This document shows positions 36,347 to 48,759 of a stretch of DNA of 64,000 nt, one piece after another. The translations under genes and the position numbers were made by a program. The notes under the pieces were generated by a model that had not been told where the DNA came from, ran no database searches, and saw nothing but the letters and a program-made list of their open reading frames with translations. Numbering within the stretch: position 1 is the stretch's first letter; every line of letters begins with the position of its first letter. The DNA comes from Enoplolaimus lenunculus (lineage: Eukaryota > Nematoda > Enoplea > Enoplida > Thoracostomopsidae): the NCBI GenBank assembly GCA_030248215.1, contig JASANG010000424.1:62001-126000 (forward strand), given 5' to 3'.

Positions 36347-36627
36347 TGGGTCAGCTAAGCGGCGTGGGCAGACTAAAATGAAATGAAATGTTCAAAACGA
36401 AGAGTTCAACGGACGTGGGCATGTTTTATAAGGTGGTACAAGAAGCTTTCAGAGTTATATATGCTACAAATTTTGAACTCAAACAAGGTTTGCTGGTTTG
36501 ATTAAACCAACTTGGCGGTTTTGTGCTGTCGAATCGTTATTCTCAGCTGTGTGTAATAGATTCTTGAATCAACGAATTCTGAGAACTGCGGAACTAAATG
36601 TTTTGGTTTGCAGCAGGATATATTAAT

Positions 36628-36965
36628 TAAATACACCAGTCAGTTGGCTTTGCGCAAAACGCAAAATTTAGCGAATACACAACAATTTGTATGCATATTG
36701 TCATTCACGGAACAATCCCGTTTCTGTTGTAAGAATATATTATAAAGAAAGTAATGCTGCAACGTTGCCCAAAATCTAATCTATATATTAATGCTCGAAC
36801 GGCCCCACATACGTATTTTGGGCCAGTTTCCAGAATATTTGTTTACATTAGTTTCATAGCACATACGTAGACACAATTGTTCTATAATTAGAAAATTTGC
36901 ATACATACTTTTATGTATTATTCGCTAACGCTTTTGCGCATTGCGCAAAGTTGGACGACTAGTTA
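36628..36965. mobile_element. F12 inverted-repeat element
   Basis: CAGTTGGCTTTGCGCAAAAC and TTTAGCGAATAC at the left mirror TATTCGCTAACGC and GCATTGCGCAAAGTTGGACG at the right. The interior includes CCCCACATACGTATTTTGGG. Fragments at 30770-30945 and 45105-45165. Confidence 0.78.
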
Positions 36966-37049
36966 TAAAGTATTTGTAAAAATTACGAAAAATGCATTTG
37001 TTTTCGTATCAAGCGAATTTCAGTAACCGACAAAACCGGCCCGTAGCCA

Positions 37050-37180
37050 AGGGGAGCCAGGGGACTCAGTGCCCCCTTGAAATATTTCGTAACTGTAAGA
37101 CACTAAAAACTCTAGTATGCTCCTCCTGATAATTTTTAGCCCCCCCCCCCCTAGCAAGGTGAGCTGGCTAAGGGTCTGTA
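37050..37180. repeat. F15 dispersed repeat
   Basis: GCCCCCTTGAAATATTTCGT, CTCCTCCTGATAATTTTTAG and a poly-C run, then AAGGTGAGCTGGCTAAGGGT. Confidence 0.5.
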
Positions 37181-37464
37181 ACAAAAGCTTTACCAACCGA
37201 TTGTAATACCGGTTCCGGAATCGCCCGTTTTGGTTACGATTGACGTTCCGGACAACAACATTTTTTGTTCAAATGTAAAGAAATTTGACTTTGTTAGAGA
37301 CAAAGAAAATAAAGTAAAACTGAAAAATTGCAAATTTGTGTTTTGTAAGAACAGGCGAACAATATTTAAGCTTAAAATACTTTACGTAATTTTGAAATTT
37401 GTAATTCACGGCTCAGCAACGAATTGAAATTACATTTTTTGCAGTTAAAAATGTTTAAACTTAT

Positions 37465-37602
37465 CGCCCATGTAAAGATCTGGGGCTGACAGTATTTCTG
37501 AGGGACTAGAATAGAGTAAGCTTAAAGCTTTGCACAAATTTTTTGCTTAACTTTTGGCTTAGGCTTAGGCTTAAGCTTAAGCTTAAGGGTGTGCTCATTC
37601 TT
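37465..37602. mobile_element. F1 element, right half missing
   Basis: GCCCATGTAAAGATCTGGGG head, AATAGAGTAAGCTT, hexamer tract, then ends abruptly after GTGCTCATTC. Confidence 0.75.
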
Positions 37603-37899
37603 TTGCAGTAAAATACCGACACAAATGAGTTTGTAGTTCTTTATAGCGCATAATGCAGCTTTACTTCTTTGGCTTAGCGCACGGTGTGTTCCTGGCGTTC
37701 TCCCATTATTCAAGGGGACCGGATGAAAGTATATTCAGTTGCACACTCTTGTCGATAGTCATTATTGACTCTTGCCTTAAACAAGACTCAAGAAGTATAT
37801 GACAGCAAACTGTGACGTTTTGGCACCTCCTGAATCCCAAAAATGAGTCCTTACATGGTTCTCTGAAAAACGTCCCTTTGACTCAAGATATTGAGACTC

Positions 37900-38162
37900 C
37901 TAAGGGTGCGGTATACCTGTCGCGTGATATCGTCCGTCACCGTACGAAATCCATCCGGCTGCGTCTGTGACCGTACGTCACCTATCCGGATGCGTCCGTC
38001 GCCCGTCCCGCAGCTGTTCCCACATTGCGTTACGGTGCTGTATCGTATGCGAATTACACACGTACGATATCGTTGCGGACGGTCACGGACAGCGTGGAAT
38101 GGTGACGGACGGCGCCGTACGGATGATGAACGGTGCCGAACTACAAATATAGCGCTACCCTT
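37900..38162. mobile_element. F10 GC-rich element
   Basis: CTAAGGGTGCGGTATACCTG mirrors AAATATAGCGCTACCCTTAA. The interior is built of CCGTCCGTC and GGACGG words pointing in opposite directions either side of about 38040. Confidence 0.72.
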
Positions 38163-38451
38163 AAACTGTCAATATGTCAAGCAATTATACAGCACGCATT
38201 ATGAAACATTAGGCTGTGGTTTATAGACTATCATATTTAGCTGGTTAGCAAATTAACAATGGAAAGCGACCCCCACGCAGTTAAGGGAGACTATTCTGTG
38301 TATGGGACCCTGTGACAGAACGTTAATACCAAATATGCGGCTAAAACGTCCGACACTGTGATTTATTTACTTTTGCCTTTAATAAAACTGCGCACAATAA
38401 TGCTAAAATATTATATTTTATACAAATATGATTTTTGGCTATAACGTTTAT
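38163..38451. other. Intergenic, no feature identified
   Basis: Nothing recognised. Confidence 0.35.
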
Positions 38452-38893
38452 GGCCCATGTGCATAGAACATGGCCGGATCGTTTTCCGGCGGGGCTGTAT
38501 AATAGAGTCCATTTAAGCTTTGGACTTACTTTTTCGTTTAGGCTTAGGCTTAGGCTTAGGAATAGACTCGTCCTTATGCTTAGGCTTAGGCTTAGGCTTA
38601 GGCTTAGGAATAGGCTCATCCTTATGCTGGCCCATGTATAGAACAGGGCCGAAAGCTTAAGCTTTAGACTAATTTTTTGCTTATGCTTAGGCTTAGGCTT
38701 AAGCTTAGGTATAAGCTCATTTTTATGCTTAGGCTTAAGCTTAGGCTTAGGCTTAAGTTTAGGAATATGCCTATATTACTGTTCCGACCCTGTTGTATAC
38801 ATTTCACCTTATGCTTATGCTTAGGCTTAGGCTTATGTTTAGGCTTAGGAATATGCTTATACTACTGTTTCGGCCTTGTTGTATACATGGGCC
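38452..38893. mobile_element. Composite of nested or tandem F1 copies
   Basis: Left ends occur twice (GGCCCATGTGCATAGAACAT at 38452 and GGCCCATGTATAGAACAGGG at about 38630) and right ends twice (CCCTGTTGTATACATTTCAC near 38800 and GTTGTATACATGGGCC at 38893). This gives two F1 copies, one inside the other, with TTAGGC blocks in all segments. Confidence 0.85.
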
Positions 38894-39206
38894 ACGTTTA
38901 TGCTTCTAACAGAAAACCAAGTCATTTACATTAATATAACTTAGCTATGAAAGCAATTAGCTACAGGCAAACTAAAGTGAACTATGAAACTAGCATCAGA
39001 GTGCTAATTACGAGCGTATTCATAATAGAAAAACACGGACAATGCTTCTGAACGGAAATACCAATAATTAGTTGCCGAGCAAAGACATGTGCAGTTGAAA
39101 ACGGGGCAAACTGGCGAACAAAGTCAGGGGGGTATATTTCACATTACCTTTGAACGAAATCATTGAAGTTAAGTAATTCAACTTTAGTTGAACAAAATAG
39201 AATTTT
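38894..39206. other. Intergenic, no feature identified
   Basis: Nothing recognised. Confidence 0.35.
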
Positions 39207-40200
39207 ACCAGTCGTAGTGGGACTACATTTATTGAGCGAAACTCGAACGCACGTAAGCAATTAAGGTAATATGCAAATTAGTTGTTAGCTAACTATTCAT
39301 TTATCGGTTTTGGAGGTTTGTATGCAATTTCCTCAGATTCCTCGCACCCAAAAACCCTTCAGTCACTCTAATAATTTTTGGAATAATTAAAAAAGTCCTA
39401 GTTTTGTTTTGTCAATTAAGCTAATATGCAAATTAGTTATTAGCTAACTATTCAATTATCGGTTTTGGAGGTTTGTAAACAATTTATTCAGATTCTTCGC
39501 ACCCAAAAACCTTCAGTAAACCCTAATAATTATTGAAATAATTTAAAAAGTCCTAGTTTTGTCTTGTCAATTAAGCTAATATGCAAATTAACTGTTAGCT
39601 AACTATTCAATTATCGGTTTGGGATGTTTGTAAACTATTTATTCCAATTCCTCGCACCAAAAAACCCTTTAGTGCTGAAATTATATTGCTTTTAACCTTA
39701 ATAACCTTAATAATTAGTGAAATATTGTAAAAAATCCTAATTTAGGCTTACAAACTATGCTAATATGCAAATTATCTATTAGCTAACTGCTCAATTATCG
39801 GTTTTGGAGATTTGTAAACAGTCTACGCAGATTCCTCGCACCCAAAAACTCTTTAATGCTATAATTAGATTGCTTCTAACTGTAATAATTAGTGAAATAT
39901 TGTGAAAGTCCTAGTTTAGGCTTAATTAATTATGCAACTTGGCCTGTAGCTAATAAACGGCTTAAAATTTTCCAACTCCAATGCGAGATTAACACCCCAA
40001 GATAATTGGCTTTCAAACAAAAAAAAGTTTATCAAAATCGGTTCAGCCGTTCCAGAGATTCTTTTCGGACGGACAGACGGACAGACGGACAGACGGACAG
40101 ACGGACGGACGGACATCCACCTTTCGACCCCCAAATACAAAACATAAAACGCTTCGCGAAACTCCGAGCTTTGCCCGGAGTTTCGCTTCGCTCAATAAAA
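39207..40200 (+). repeat. F13 1-kb repeat, forward copy, with tandem sub-units
   Basis: Starts ACCAGTCGTAGTGGGACTAC and TTTATTGAGCGAA; contains four diverged 145-180 bp units, each with AATATGCAAATTA, TTAGCTAACTATTCAATTAT and TCCTCGCACCCAAAAACCC. It continues AAATCGGTTCAGCCGTTCC, a CGGACAGA tetranucleotide tract (40074-40116), then AAAACGCTTCGCGAAACTCC and a terminal hairpin (CTCCG...CGGAG) followed by TTCGCTTCGCTCAATAAA. An inverted relative is at 50022-51032. No coding. Confidence 0.9.
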
Positions 40201-42212
40201 ACACTGTGGCTTGAAACTTTCGTCTTTTGTTAAAAAGTTTCACGGATATTTTTTCCAAACACAATTCAGACGTGCGAGCATTCACTGGGTTTTCTAAAAT
40301 TTTAATACAAAAATAACGGTTGCACAGAAGGTTTTAAGATTTTGAATGAATTTCGTAATTTTTGTTTCATTTCGAACAATTGTAGCACATGTATTCAGTT
40401 TTACGGTGAGAATCCATCTCAACCGCATGTGAAAATAAAACACTTTTTTTGCAAAATGATTCGTTTAAACTTTATTTTGGTTTCAGATTTAGCTTAAATC
40501 ACCCTGTTGTCGACTGAGGTAAATAGTTTTTCAGAAAACAAAATCTGTACATTTCTGTCAGATGGCTGGTATCACATTTCGCGTACCGGACAACTCGTCG
40601 ACCGACATTTTGTTGCTCGACACCAGACAATTTGTCACCTAACATGATGCTAAGGCTTAGGCTTTATCTACTGTTGGCAGACAAGATGTCGTAGATTCGT
40701 CATATAAAGACATACAGAAACGCAATTTGCCCTCAAAATATTGACAGATAGCATATATTCTTTTGTTTCACGCCATTGCCTCCCAAACAAATAGTACTTT
40801 AAATTTTTTATTTTAATATTAATTCTATTAACCTTCAGCGTTTTCTTGAGCGTCTCAAACAGTTTAGAACAAAAATAGCTTAATAAAAAGCAACGCCGAA
40901 GAATTAAAAGAGACAGAAAATTGTTTAAATATATCATTTTTTTGAAAAAATTTGAAAACTTTCTAATTTAGCAAGCGAACAAATTTTGAATCTGACATTT
41001 TTAAGTTGAATACACGCTTCAGTGCCAATGCGGTGGCGGCAGTCAAAGACCGCTGCGCGACTTGAAGTCTTACTTAATTTCTGATTTTTTTCTCAAAAAT
41101 GAACTAAAACACAATCGTATTTTTGTTGCAAAAATTTCCTAAATCAAAAATTTGTCTGTTTTCTTAAAATAGGAAATTTCGAATTGCAAAATTAGCAAAC
41201 TTTTAGCGTCGCCAAACAGCGCCGTTTTATCGAGTCTTTTAATGTTGACTGTTGTTTGTACGTCAAACTTTTGCTATTAAACAATGACCATTTTTGACAA
41301 ATTATTTTGTTTTAATTTTTCAAACAGTTGTCCATTAATAGATTAAAGCTTTAGAATTGGGTTTGCGACGTCTTATTTTAATAGCGGCTGACGCTGTGGA
41401 TTTTGACTAAATTTGCTTATATAAAGATGTGGTTGTGATTTGAAAGCTGCCGTCTCTTTAGCAGTTGAAAGTTAATTGGTCATCGCGAATTTTAAGTATA
41501 GAACTTGTATACTTTTAAACTTTTTACAATTTAAATTTTAATTTATTCAATTTAAGTAATCTTCATTTATTTTCAATTCCACTTCTGGTTAAGGTAATTT
41601 TGTTTGCAGACGATGTTAATGATCAGACCCGTTTCATTGTTGGCTGAGTTTGGTTGGCTGAGTTTGAAACCACAGCGGAACCAGAAATTTCTGTCGTCAG
41701 GGGCGGGATGGCAAAAATTATGAAGCGCAACTTTTTGCTCTATGCTATATTTGTGCCAATTTTTTGAGGGAGAAAACTTGTAACAGTGGGGCCTTAACTA
41801 GTATTTCATCACTAAAAGTTTTCTGAATAGGAGGCGTACGCCCAACTCTCCGTTTATGAATCCGCTAGTAGGTTTGAAACATGGCTAAAATTAAGCTTTG
41901 CCTCAAATTTTGTCGTGACTGCAGTAACAACATTAGTGTTGGTCAAAATAAGCGAAAATGTTTTCAAAATCAAACAAGGGCTCGGAGGACAACTTCCGGT
42001 GGCTGGCGACAAAATTTCATTTTTTCTAAAGCAACAGATTGTTTTCTACCGCGTAACAAGTCTTGTTTCTCGCTACGCTGGCTTGCAAACGTTTTGTCTA
42101 ACAAGAGTTATATTCTTCGCCTATAAATTAGGTTAAGCGAGCATATGAACTGGCAAAGGTGTGTCTGAGATAGCACGATTTGTTCTAAAAATTACTTTCT
42201 TTCAATTTAATG
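40201..42212. other. Intergenic upstream of the Cys-rich gene
   Basis: 40205-40900 is AT-rich with no gene (a TTAGGC remnant at 40652-40672). 41030-41400 is unique-looking. 41690-41860 has F15-like words (ATTTTTTGAGGGAG, CCCAACTCTCC). No promoter element could be assigned. Confidence 0.35.
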
Positions 42213-42725
42213 CGGGGTTCACGTTATAAACGGGGCAGCTCGGTCACGATTTGTCACATTCTACATGTTGGTGTAACATTTTGTCTGTGATGTAATCCAA
42301 TATGATATTCCAAAAACTGTAGTTGTCTGCTACCATTATGTATCGGTCACGTTTTGTCTTTCAACATTATATGATACTCCCGATATCGTCTGTCAATATC
42401 GTATAATCATTTTAAAAACGGCCACTGAGCCAGAATAATGGAATATCATATGATACTCTAAATTCGTCTTGCTGAATATCACTTCATATATGCTGTTAAT
42501 TTGGAATATCATATTACATTAACCAAATTTGTCTCATAGTGTCATGTGACATTCGAACACTTGTATGTTGAGATAACCTGTGTGCCTGTACTTTGTATAG
42601 CAATCACACATGTTATTCGACTTTTTTCTGTCCGTATCATATGATAATAGCAGAAATTTGTGTTCATCTCGAATCAACATGTGACAAAATATGACCCGAC
42701 TGCCCCAGTTATACCGTGAATCCCA
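42213..42725. mobile_element. F7 inverted-repeat element, adjacent to the Cys-rich gene start
   Basis: CGGGGTTCACGTTATAAACG, GGGGCAGCTCGGTCACGATT and the mirrored right end CCCGACTGCCCCAGTTATAC, CGTGAATCCC. Several ATCATATGATA-type words inside. It ends 55 bp before the ATG at 42781, so it must supply part of that gene's 5' region. Confidence 0.86.
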
Positions 42726-42780
42726 CATAAACTGTCAGATAATAAAATTTTTAAAAAATTCAAAACCGAATTGACGAATA

Positions 42781-45700
42781 ATGATTATATCGGCACTATT
42801 TGCGCTATGGTTATTCATAACCGTATCAACAGCTGCAAGCGATTACGGTAAGCTGAATCTTCTATTGGCGTTTAATTTTATTGTTTAATCAGTTTTCCCT
42901 TGGGAAAACCGTTTGACAATCTAAAATGTAAACGGAGGCAAACTGCTAGCGACTATAGGATATGGCCACTAGCGGAACCAGAAGAGAGTGCGTACGCACT
43001 CATCCTTGGAAAGCTATTTGTGATAAAATGGTTTGGTCTTTATGTTAAAATTTGTCTCTCGCAGAAATTGTTTTGTAATAATAGGAACCGGTCCCTACCT
43101 TACAATTTTTCGCTGCTAATGGCACATACATAGCATACAGCAAAAATTGCGCTTCATGAAACTTTCGGCAGCCCCGTCAGAAGTTTCTGCAAACCGCCGG
43201 GGTCTGGTCGATCCTTGTCATTTGTTTTACCGAAGGACCGGACCACGAATCAAAAAGAAGGCAAACTGTTTAGCTGTATTTGTGTCTACTATGAACATTT
43301 TGAACGAATACTGAAAAATAGGCTTAATTTTAGAGCAGATCATGACATTTAATAAAATTTACAGCTTTTAATTTTTTCTATTGTTGTATGAAAATATAAT
43401 TTGTAATAAATGCACAGTTTTTAATTTTGACGCATATTCCCTTAATTTCATCTAGACAATTTGTTTTGAATTTAAATCAACGAATTTAAAACATTTACTG
43501 TTGTTATGTGAAAATGTACTTTATACTAAAAACACAGTTTTTAATTTTGACGCATATTCTATTAATTTATTCTAGACAATTTGTTTCGAAATTAAAACAT
43601 TTTCTATTGTTATATAAAAATATAACTTGTAATAAATGCACAGTTTTTAATTTTGACGCATATTCTCTTAATTTCTTCTAGAAAATTTGTTTTGAATTTA
43701 AAACATTTTCTATTGTTATATGAAAATATAATTTGTAATAAAAGCACAGTTTTTAATTTTGATGCATATTCTCTTTTAATTTCATCTAGACAATTTGTTT
43801 TGAATTTAAAACATTTTCTGTTGTTATGTGAAAATATACTTTAAATTTTTAGCAAATTGTTTTTTCTTTTGTTTCAGATCAGCTTGGTCATATGTGCACA
43901 GTGGGTGTCTATCCGTTACCTGGAAATTCGCAGGATTCCTATTTAGCATGCCTAAAACCATCGGATAATGCCAAAGAATGGCCGTGGTTAGTTTTTAAGA
44001 ATTTAATTTGCTCATTCTGTTTCGTAGATATGGGTACAACCGGAGGTCTGCCTCCGGCCGGCTCCTGCTACGGTAAAAAAATCGTCTTACGGATCCGGCT
44101 CCGGTACAATTGTTGCCGGAGGTTTCGGGCAATTTCGGTAATAAAATTTTGCCTTAATTTTGCAAAATTCATCTGTTTAGCGCATTTTGTTTTACTTTTG
44201 CCGAAATTTTCAAGAAAGAATTTCGAAAATTTCGCGGAAAATTAGCGTAAAACCAAACAATTTAACAACATATTGCAGATATTGGCTAAAATTAACTAAG
44301 TAACCATTATATTGTGCAGTTAAGAGACGAGACTGTTGCTGTGTTGATTCAGGTTACGTGTTGCATGATTTTGAAATTTACAACAATTTACAACGTTGTC
44401 TCGACTGAAATATTTGAATGACTACCTCGAATAATTGTCACAATAATTTCATTTTGTTCTTTTTTTCATTAATTTAAAGAAATTTCAATTTTTAAAGAAA
44501 ATTTTTTTTAAATTTAAAGATATTTTATATTTTTAAGGGAACAAGTCGGTGTTTGGACACACAAAGCTTGCGTAAAAGGTAAACTATTTTCCGTAGAAGA
44601 CCGTATGTGCCGAAACGAACGAACCGTTCGGCGACAACAACAAAACTACTGCAGTCAGTATCCAAGCACGTGTGGATTTAGTCAGGTATGTCATTTCGCA
44701 AATAGCAATTATGGCTTATCGAAAACTGCTAAACAAAGAGTGTATTTCATGATTCGCTTTATATAAATAGGCTTAGGCTTAGACTTATGCTTAGGCGAAG
44801 GCTTACGCTTAGGCTTAGGCTTAGGCGTAGGTGTATGCGTAGACGTAGGCTTAGGTTTAGGCTTAGGCTTAGGCTTAGGCTTTTGTTTGCATCATTTTTT
44901 ATTTTTGAAATTGCAAATTTCACTGAGAAGAGTACGACGTATACAGTTTTTAATGTGGGTTCAGTCAACTTTTACATATTGCTGAGGTCTTAATCTCATA
45001 AAATCATATTGATACTAGTTCGTTTATCCAACTCGCTCAATATACAACTTTAAACCTAGAGAGTCTCTCGTATTGTATGAATTTGAAACAATTCGCACGC
45101 GTACTCTATATATTAAAGCCGGAATGCCCCACATACGTATTTTGGGCAGCGTTCCAGCGCAGGAGTAAACAAGTCTGACAGTACTGTGATTTAATTAACT
45201 ATTATATTTCTACATATCGTTGTAAACTAGAATTTGTGCATATAGGAAAGTACTTTACATAGCATATCCTAACTTTTCCAAGTTCTCTGGTCACTTAGAC
45301 TTGCTTAATAACATTTTTGTTGAAGATATAATATACCAGCCGTCTTTCCAGTACATTATGAGAGTTGCACATTTGTCCAACTGTGTTGACTAGTAATTGT
45401 TAAACGCTTTGAGTGACATGCGTTTACTCGATTTTCGACAAACGTAGGCTTGTCGCTTGCTGCATTTTGAACAAGACAAAGGTTAAAAATTAACCAACAA
45501 AAATTTATTTATATCAATTAACTTAAAAATCAAACAGCAAAAATTATTTAAATTGAATTTTATAATAAAAAACAATATTGAAAAGTTTGTCGAAAAATTT
45601 ATACTTTATTTTCAGCCCGAGCCAGTGCGTTATATACCACAACCACAACCGTGTGGACCTCCACCAGCAGCGCCTTGCCATGTAAGCAACCACTTAAAAT

Positions 45701-48637
45701 ATTTGGCCCGTGTAAAGATCAGGGGCGGAACGTTTTCCTGTCGGACTGCAATAGACTAAGCTTAAGCTTTAGACTAATTTTTTTGTTTGGCTTAGGCTTA
45801 AGCTTACGCTTACAAATCTACTCATTCTTAGGCTTAGGCTAGGCTTAGGCTTAGGCTTAGGCTTAGGCTAGGCTTAGGCTTAGGCTTAGGCTTAGGCTAG
45901 GCTTAGGCTTAGGCTTAGGCTAGGCTTAGGCTTAGGCTTAGGCTTAGGCTAGGCTTAGGCTTATGCTTAGGCTTAGGCTTAGGCTTAGGCTAGGCTTAGG
46001 CTTAGGCTTAGGCTTAGGCTAGGCTTAGGCTTAGGCTTAGGCTAGGCTTAGGCTTAGGCTTAGGCTTAGGCTAGGCTTAGGCTTAGGCTTAGGCTAGGCT
46101 TAGGCTTAGGCTTAGGCTAGGCTTAGGCTTATGCTTATGCTTAGGCTTAGGCTTAGTAATATGCTCATTATTACGCTTAGGTTTAGGCTTAGGCTTAGGA
46201 ATATGCTTATTACACTGTTCCACCTTTGTTCTTTACAATGGAAAAATAGTTTAACTCATAGCGGTATTCTAAAGTACGCATGTCAATTTACATTCATGTT
46301 CCTTGTACCTTTTTGCACGTATACAAAAATCGACAGGGGTAGCCTAGAGGAACCCCTGCGATTAGTGTAATCATCTCTGACGACGAGTATTCCGCCAGTG
46401 TAAGAGGGGCAGTTGAATAAATCACAGAAAAACGCTGGTATAAAAGTTAAACTTGTGTGGTGCAACTGAACCTAAATTGAAAAATATATAACAATCCGGA
46501 ACCAAATAATGAACGGGTGAAAGTACCATTTGAAAAGGTGAAATAAATATCAGTCTCTCTTCACTTATTCGGGTCAGTACAATAGTGTTCATACATATGA
46601 GACATAAATTGTTAGCGTATAACCAACAGTGTAACCAGATTTTCGTCTCATTTTCAGCTGACCTTTTCTATAACCGGCAATCAAACCTGTATCCGGATCT
46701 GTAGCCAGAGGGGCGCCAAACCTGAGCCATCACTGCAAAAATATTACCCCACCAGAAAAGTTAAAAGCTTGTATGTAATCATCGCAAACCCTTGTAAGCT
46801 TCTGCTAAATAAATTTTTTAGCACTCGTAGCAAAGTGAGTTGGCCATGGGTATGCGTGTTTTACTAGCTTATAGGTTACTGTATTACTGCCCGCGGTACA
46901 TATTTTCGGTTGTTTCAGCCCCAACCTATTATCGATCCACTGCCCCCACCGCCGCCACCGATACAGACGTGTGGACCGCCTCCTGCGCCCCCGTGTCAGG
47001 TATGTCATTGTGGCTATCATCACTTTCGACGCCTGCACTGTAAATTTTATTGAGTTGATTTTAACTCAAAATGAGTTGAATCACTCAGTCTGATTTAGGA
47101 CTATCAGAACTCACAATTTTGAGTTGATTCAACTCATTCTGGTTTAATTTATCATCTCACCCGGAGTCAACTCAACTCACAGTAAGTATCAACTCAACTT
47201 AGAGTGTGTTGAACTTTACTGTTATTAACTCCTTCTCACATTGAGTTGCCTATAGGCAACTCAGCGCAGTGTATATACGGTAAATAATATATCGCACCGT
47301 GTTTAACAATTGCAACACGTATACATAGTAATAAATCACCACAAGACGTGAGAGCCCCCTCGGGCTCGAGCGTCAAGCTGCTATAGCTGAGTGGTGATGG
47401 TATACGCCTCCCACTCCAGTCACTGGAGTTCGAATCCTTGCATAAAACTAGGTCTCAGGGGAAATAGAAAATATTCATGTGAGAAAGGGTTAACTGAAAA
47501 ATAACTAACATTCCGCCTGAGTTGATTAATTAACTCTTTTGAACTTACAGTGTCACCCTTGTGTATTTTCCACTCCATATTTACGCTTAGACTTAATCTA
47601 CTCAGACTTATTCTTAGTTGTACGAAAAGCCTTCTCTGTGGCTGAACCTAAACTTTTGTTTAGGCTTTTGGCTAAGGCTGAGGCGGAGCCCAAGTTGAGG
47701 AATAAGCCATAAATCTTAAATCGTAAGCCTTTGCCTACACCTTTCGCTAAGTAGGTTAAAATTGGGCCGAAACCTAAACTATAAAGCCCACATATTAAAG
47801 CCTAAGCCATTGTCTAAGCCGTTGGCTACAGGTAAAAGCTGAGCGAGCACAAGCTATTTTCGTTTGCTATTCGACACTTTCGTCTACAAGCGGCGGCTTA
47901 CGCTCTCGATTAGGCTTTGGTAAAGGCTTACGCACACGGTAAAGCTTAGGCTTAGCTCAACGTTTTCCTTAGCTTAATCATAAGCCTGAACGTGAGCCTA
48001 AACCTAAAAGCCGATGGGAAAGTGTGCAAGAGTGTTCAGTTTTAAATTTGAGAAAATCTATTGATATTTTAATTTTTTTCAGCCACAACCAATCGTAATT
48101 GAACCGCAGCCGTCGTGTGGACCACCTCCGGCTCAACCGTGTCAGGTGACCAAATTATAGAAATAATGGTATATATACCAGATAGCAATAAACAATTGCT
48201 TTGATTAAAGTTGTAATAGAAAAGAATGTACACAGCACGCGTTGCGTTTTTGTTAACAATCACATCTCCATTAAATGTAGCGTTAATATTAACTGTTGAA
48301 ACGTTCAAAATTGCATCAAAAAGCCAAATTATTTAATATATTAATATTTAACATAGTTTGCCGAAAATTGTGTTTTAAATGATTAATATTAAAAATATTA
48401 GTTTTTAAATAATTTTGTGTTATATTTGTTTTAGCCTCCTCTCCCACCGCCGCAACCTGTGTGTGGACCCCCACCACAGCCACCGTGTCCAGTAAGTGCT
48501 TTTTGCGTCTAAGCATATTCCAATCGCTTATATTCAACAATAAATATTGTCTTCCGCTATAAATTTTTAAGCACGGAAATCAAATTTTACAAATACGCTG
48601 TTAACAATTGAATTCCTATTACCAAGAGTGAATGGTC

Positions 48638-48673
<36 letters not shown>

Positions 48674-48676
48674 TCC

Positions 48677-48759
<83 letters not shown>

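Larger units (their letters stand above)
47036..47552. mobile_element. F4 element split by an F9 insertion, intron 5
   Basis: CACTGTAAATTTTATTGAGT to TTGAACTTACAGTG. Removing the F9 segment leaves about 248 bp, the normal F4 length. In the uninterrupted copy at 3594-3840 the same place reads TGTATTAACTCAGAAATAA. Confidence 0.9.

Noticed and set aside
35950-36381. Long Arg-Leu open frame (plus) and Lys-Pro open frame (minus)
   Set aside because: Pure translation of the TTAGGC/GCCTAA hexamer; the same artefact recurs at 26196-26727, 28398-28668, 31398-32034, 38341-38934 and 44759-44993.
39207-40200. CRISPR-like array
   Set aside because: The 145-180 bp units are adjacent and diverged throughout, without short identical repeats alternating with unique spacers, and the genome is eukaryotic.
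40043-40285. Frames rich in Arg-Thr-Asp-Gly or Val-Cys-Pro-Ser across 40074-40116
   Set aside because: Translation of the CGGA/CAGA tetranucleotide tract in F13.
44768-44882. Site of an ancient telomere fusion
   Set aside because: Only one orientation is present (a head-to-head array is expected for fusion), and dozens of similar arrays in this window are bounded by F1 or F2 ends.
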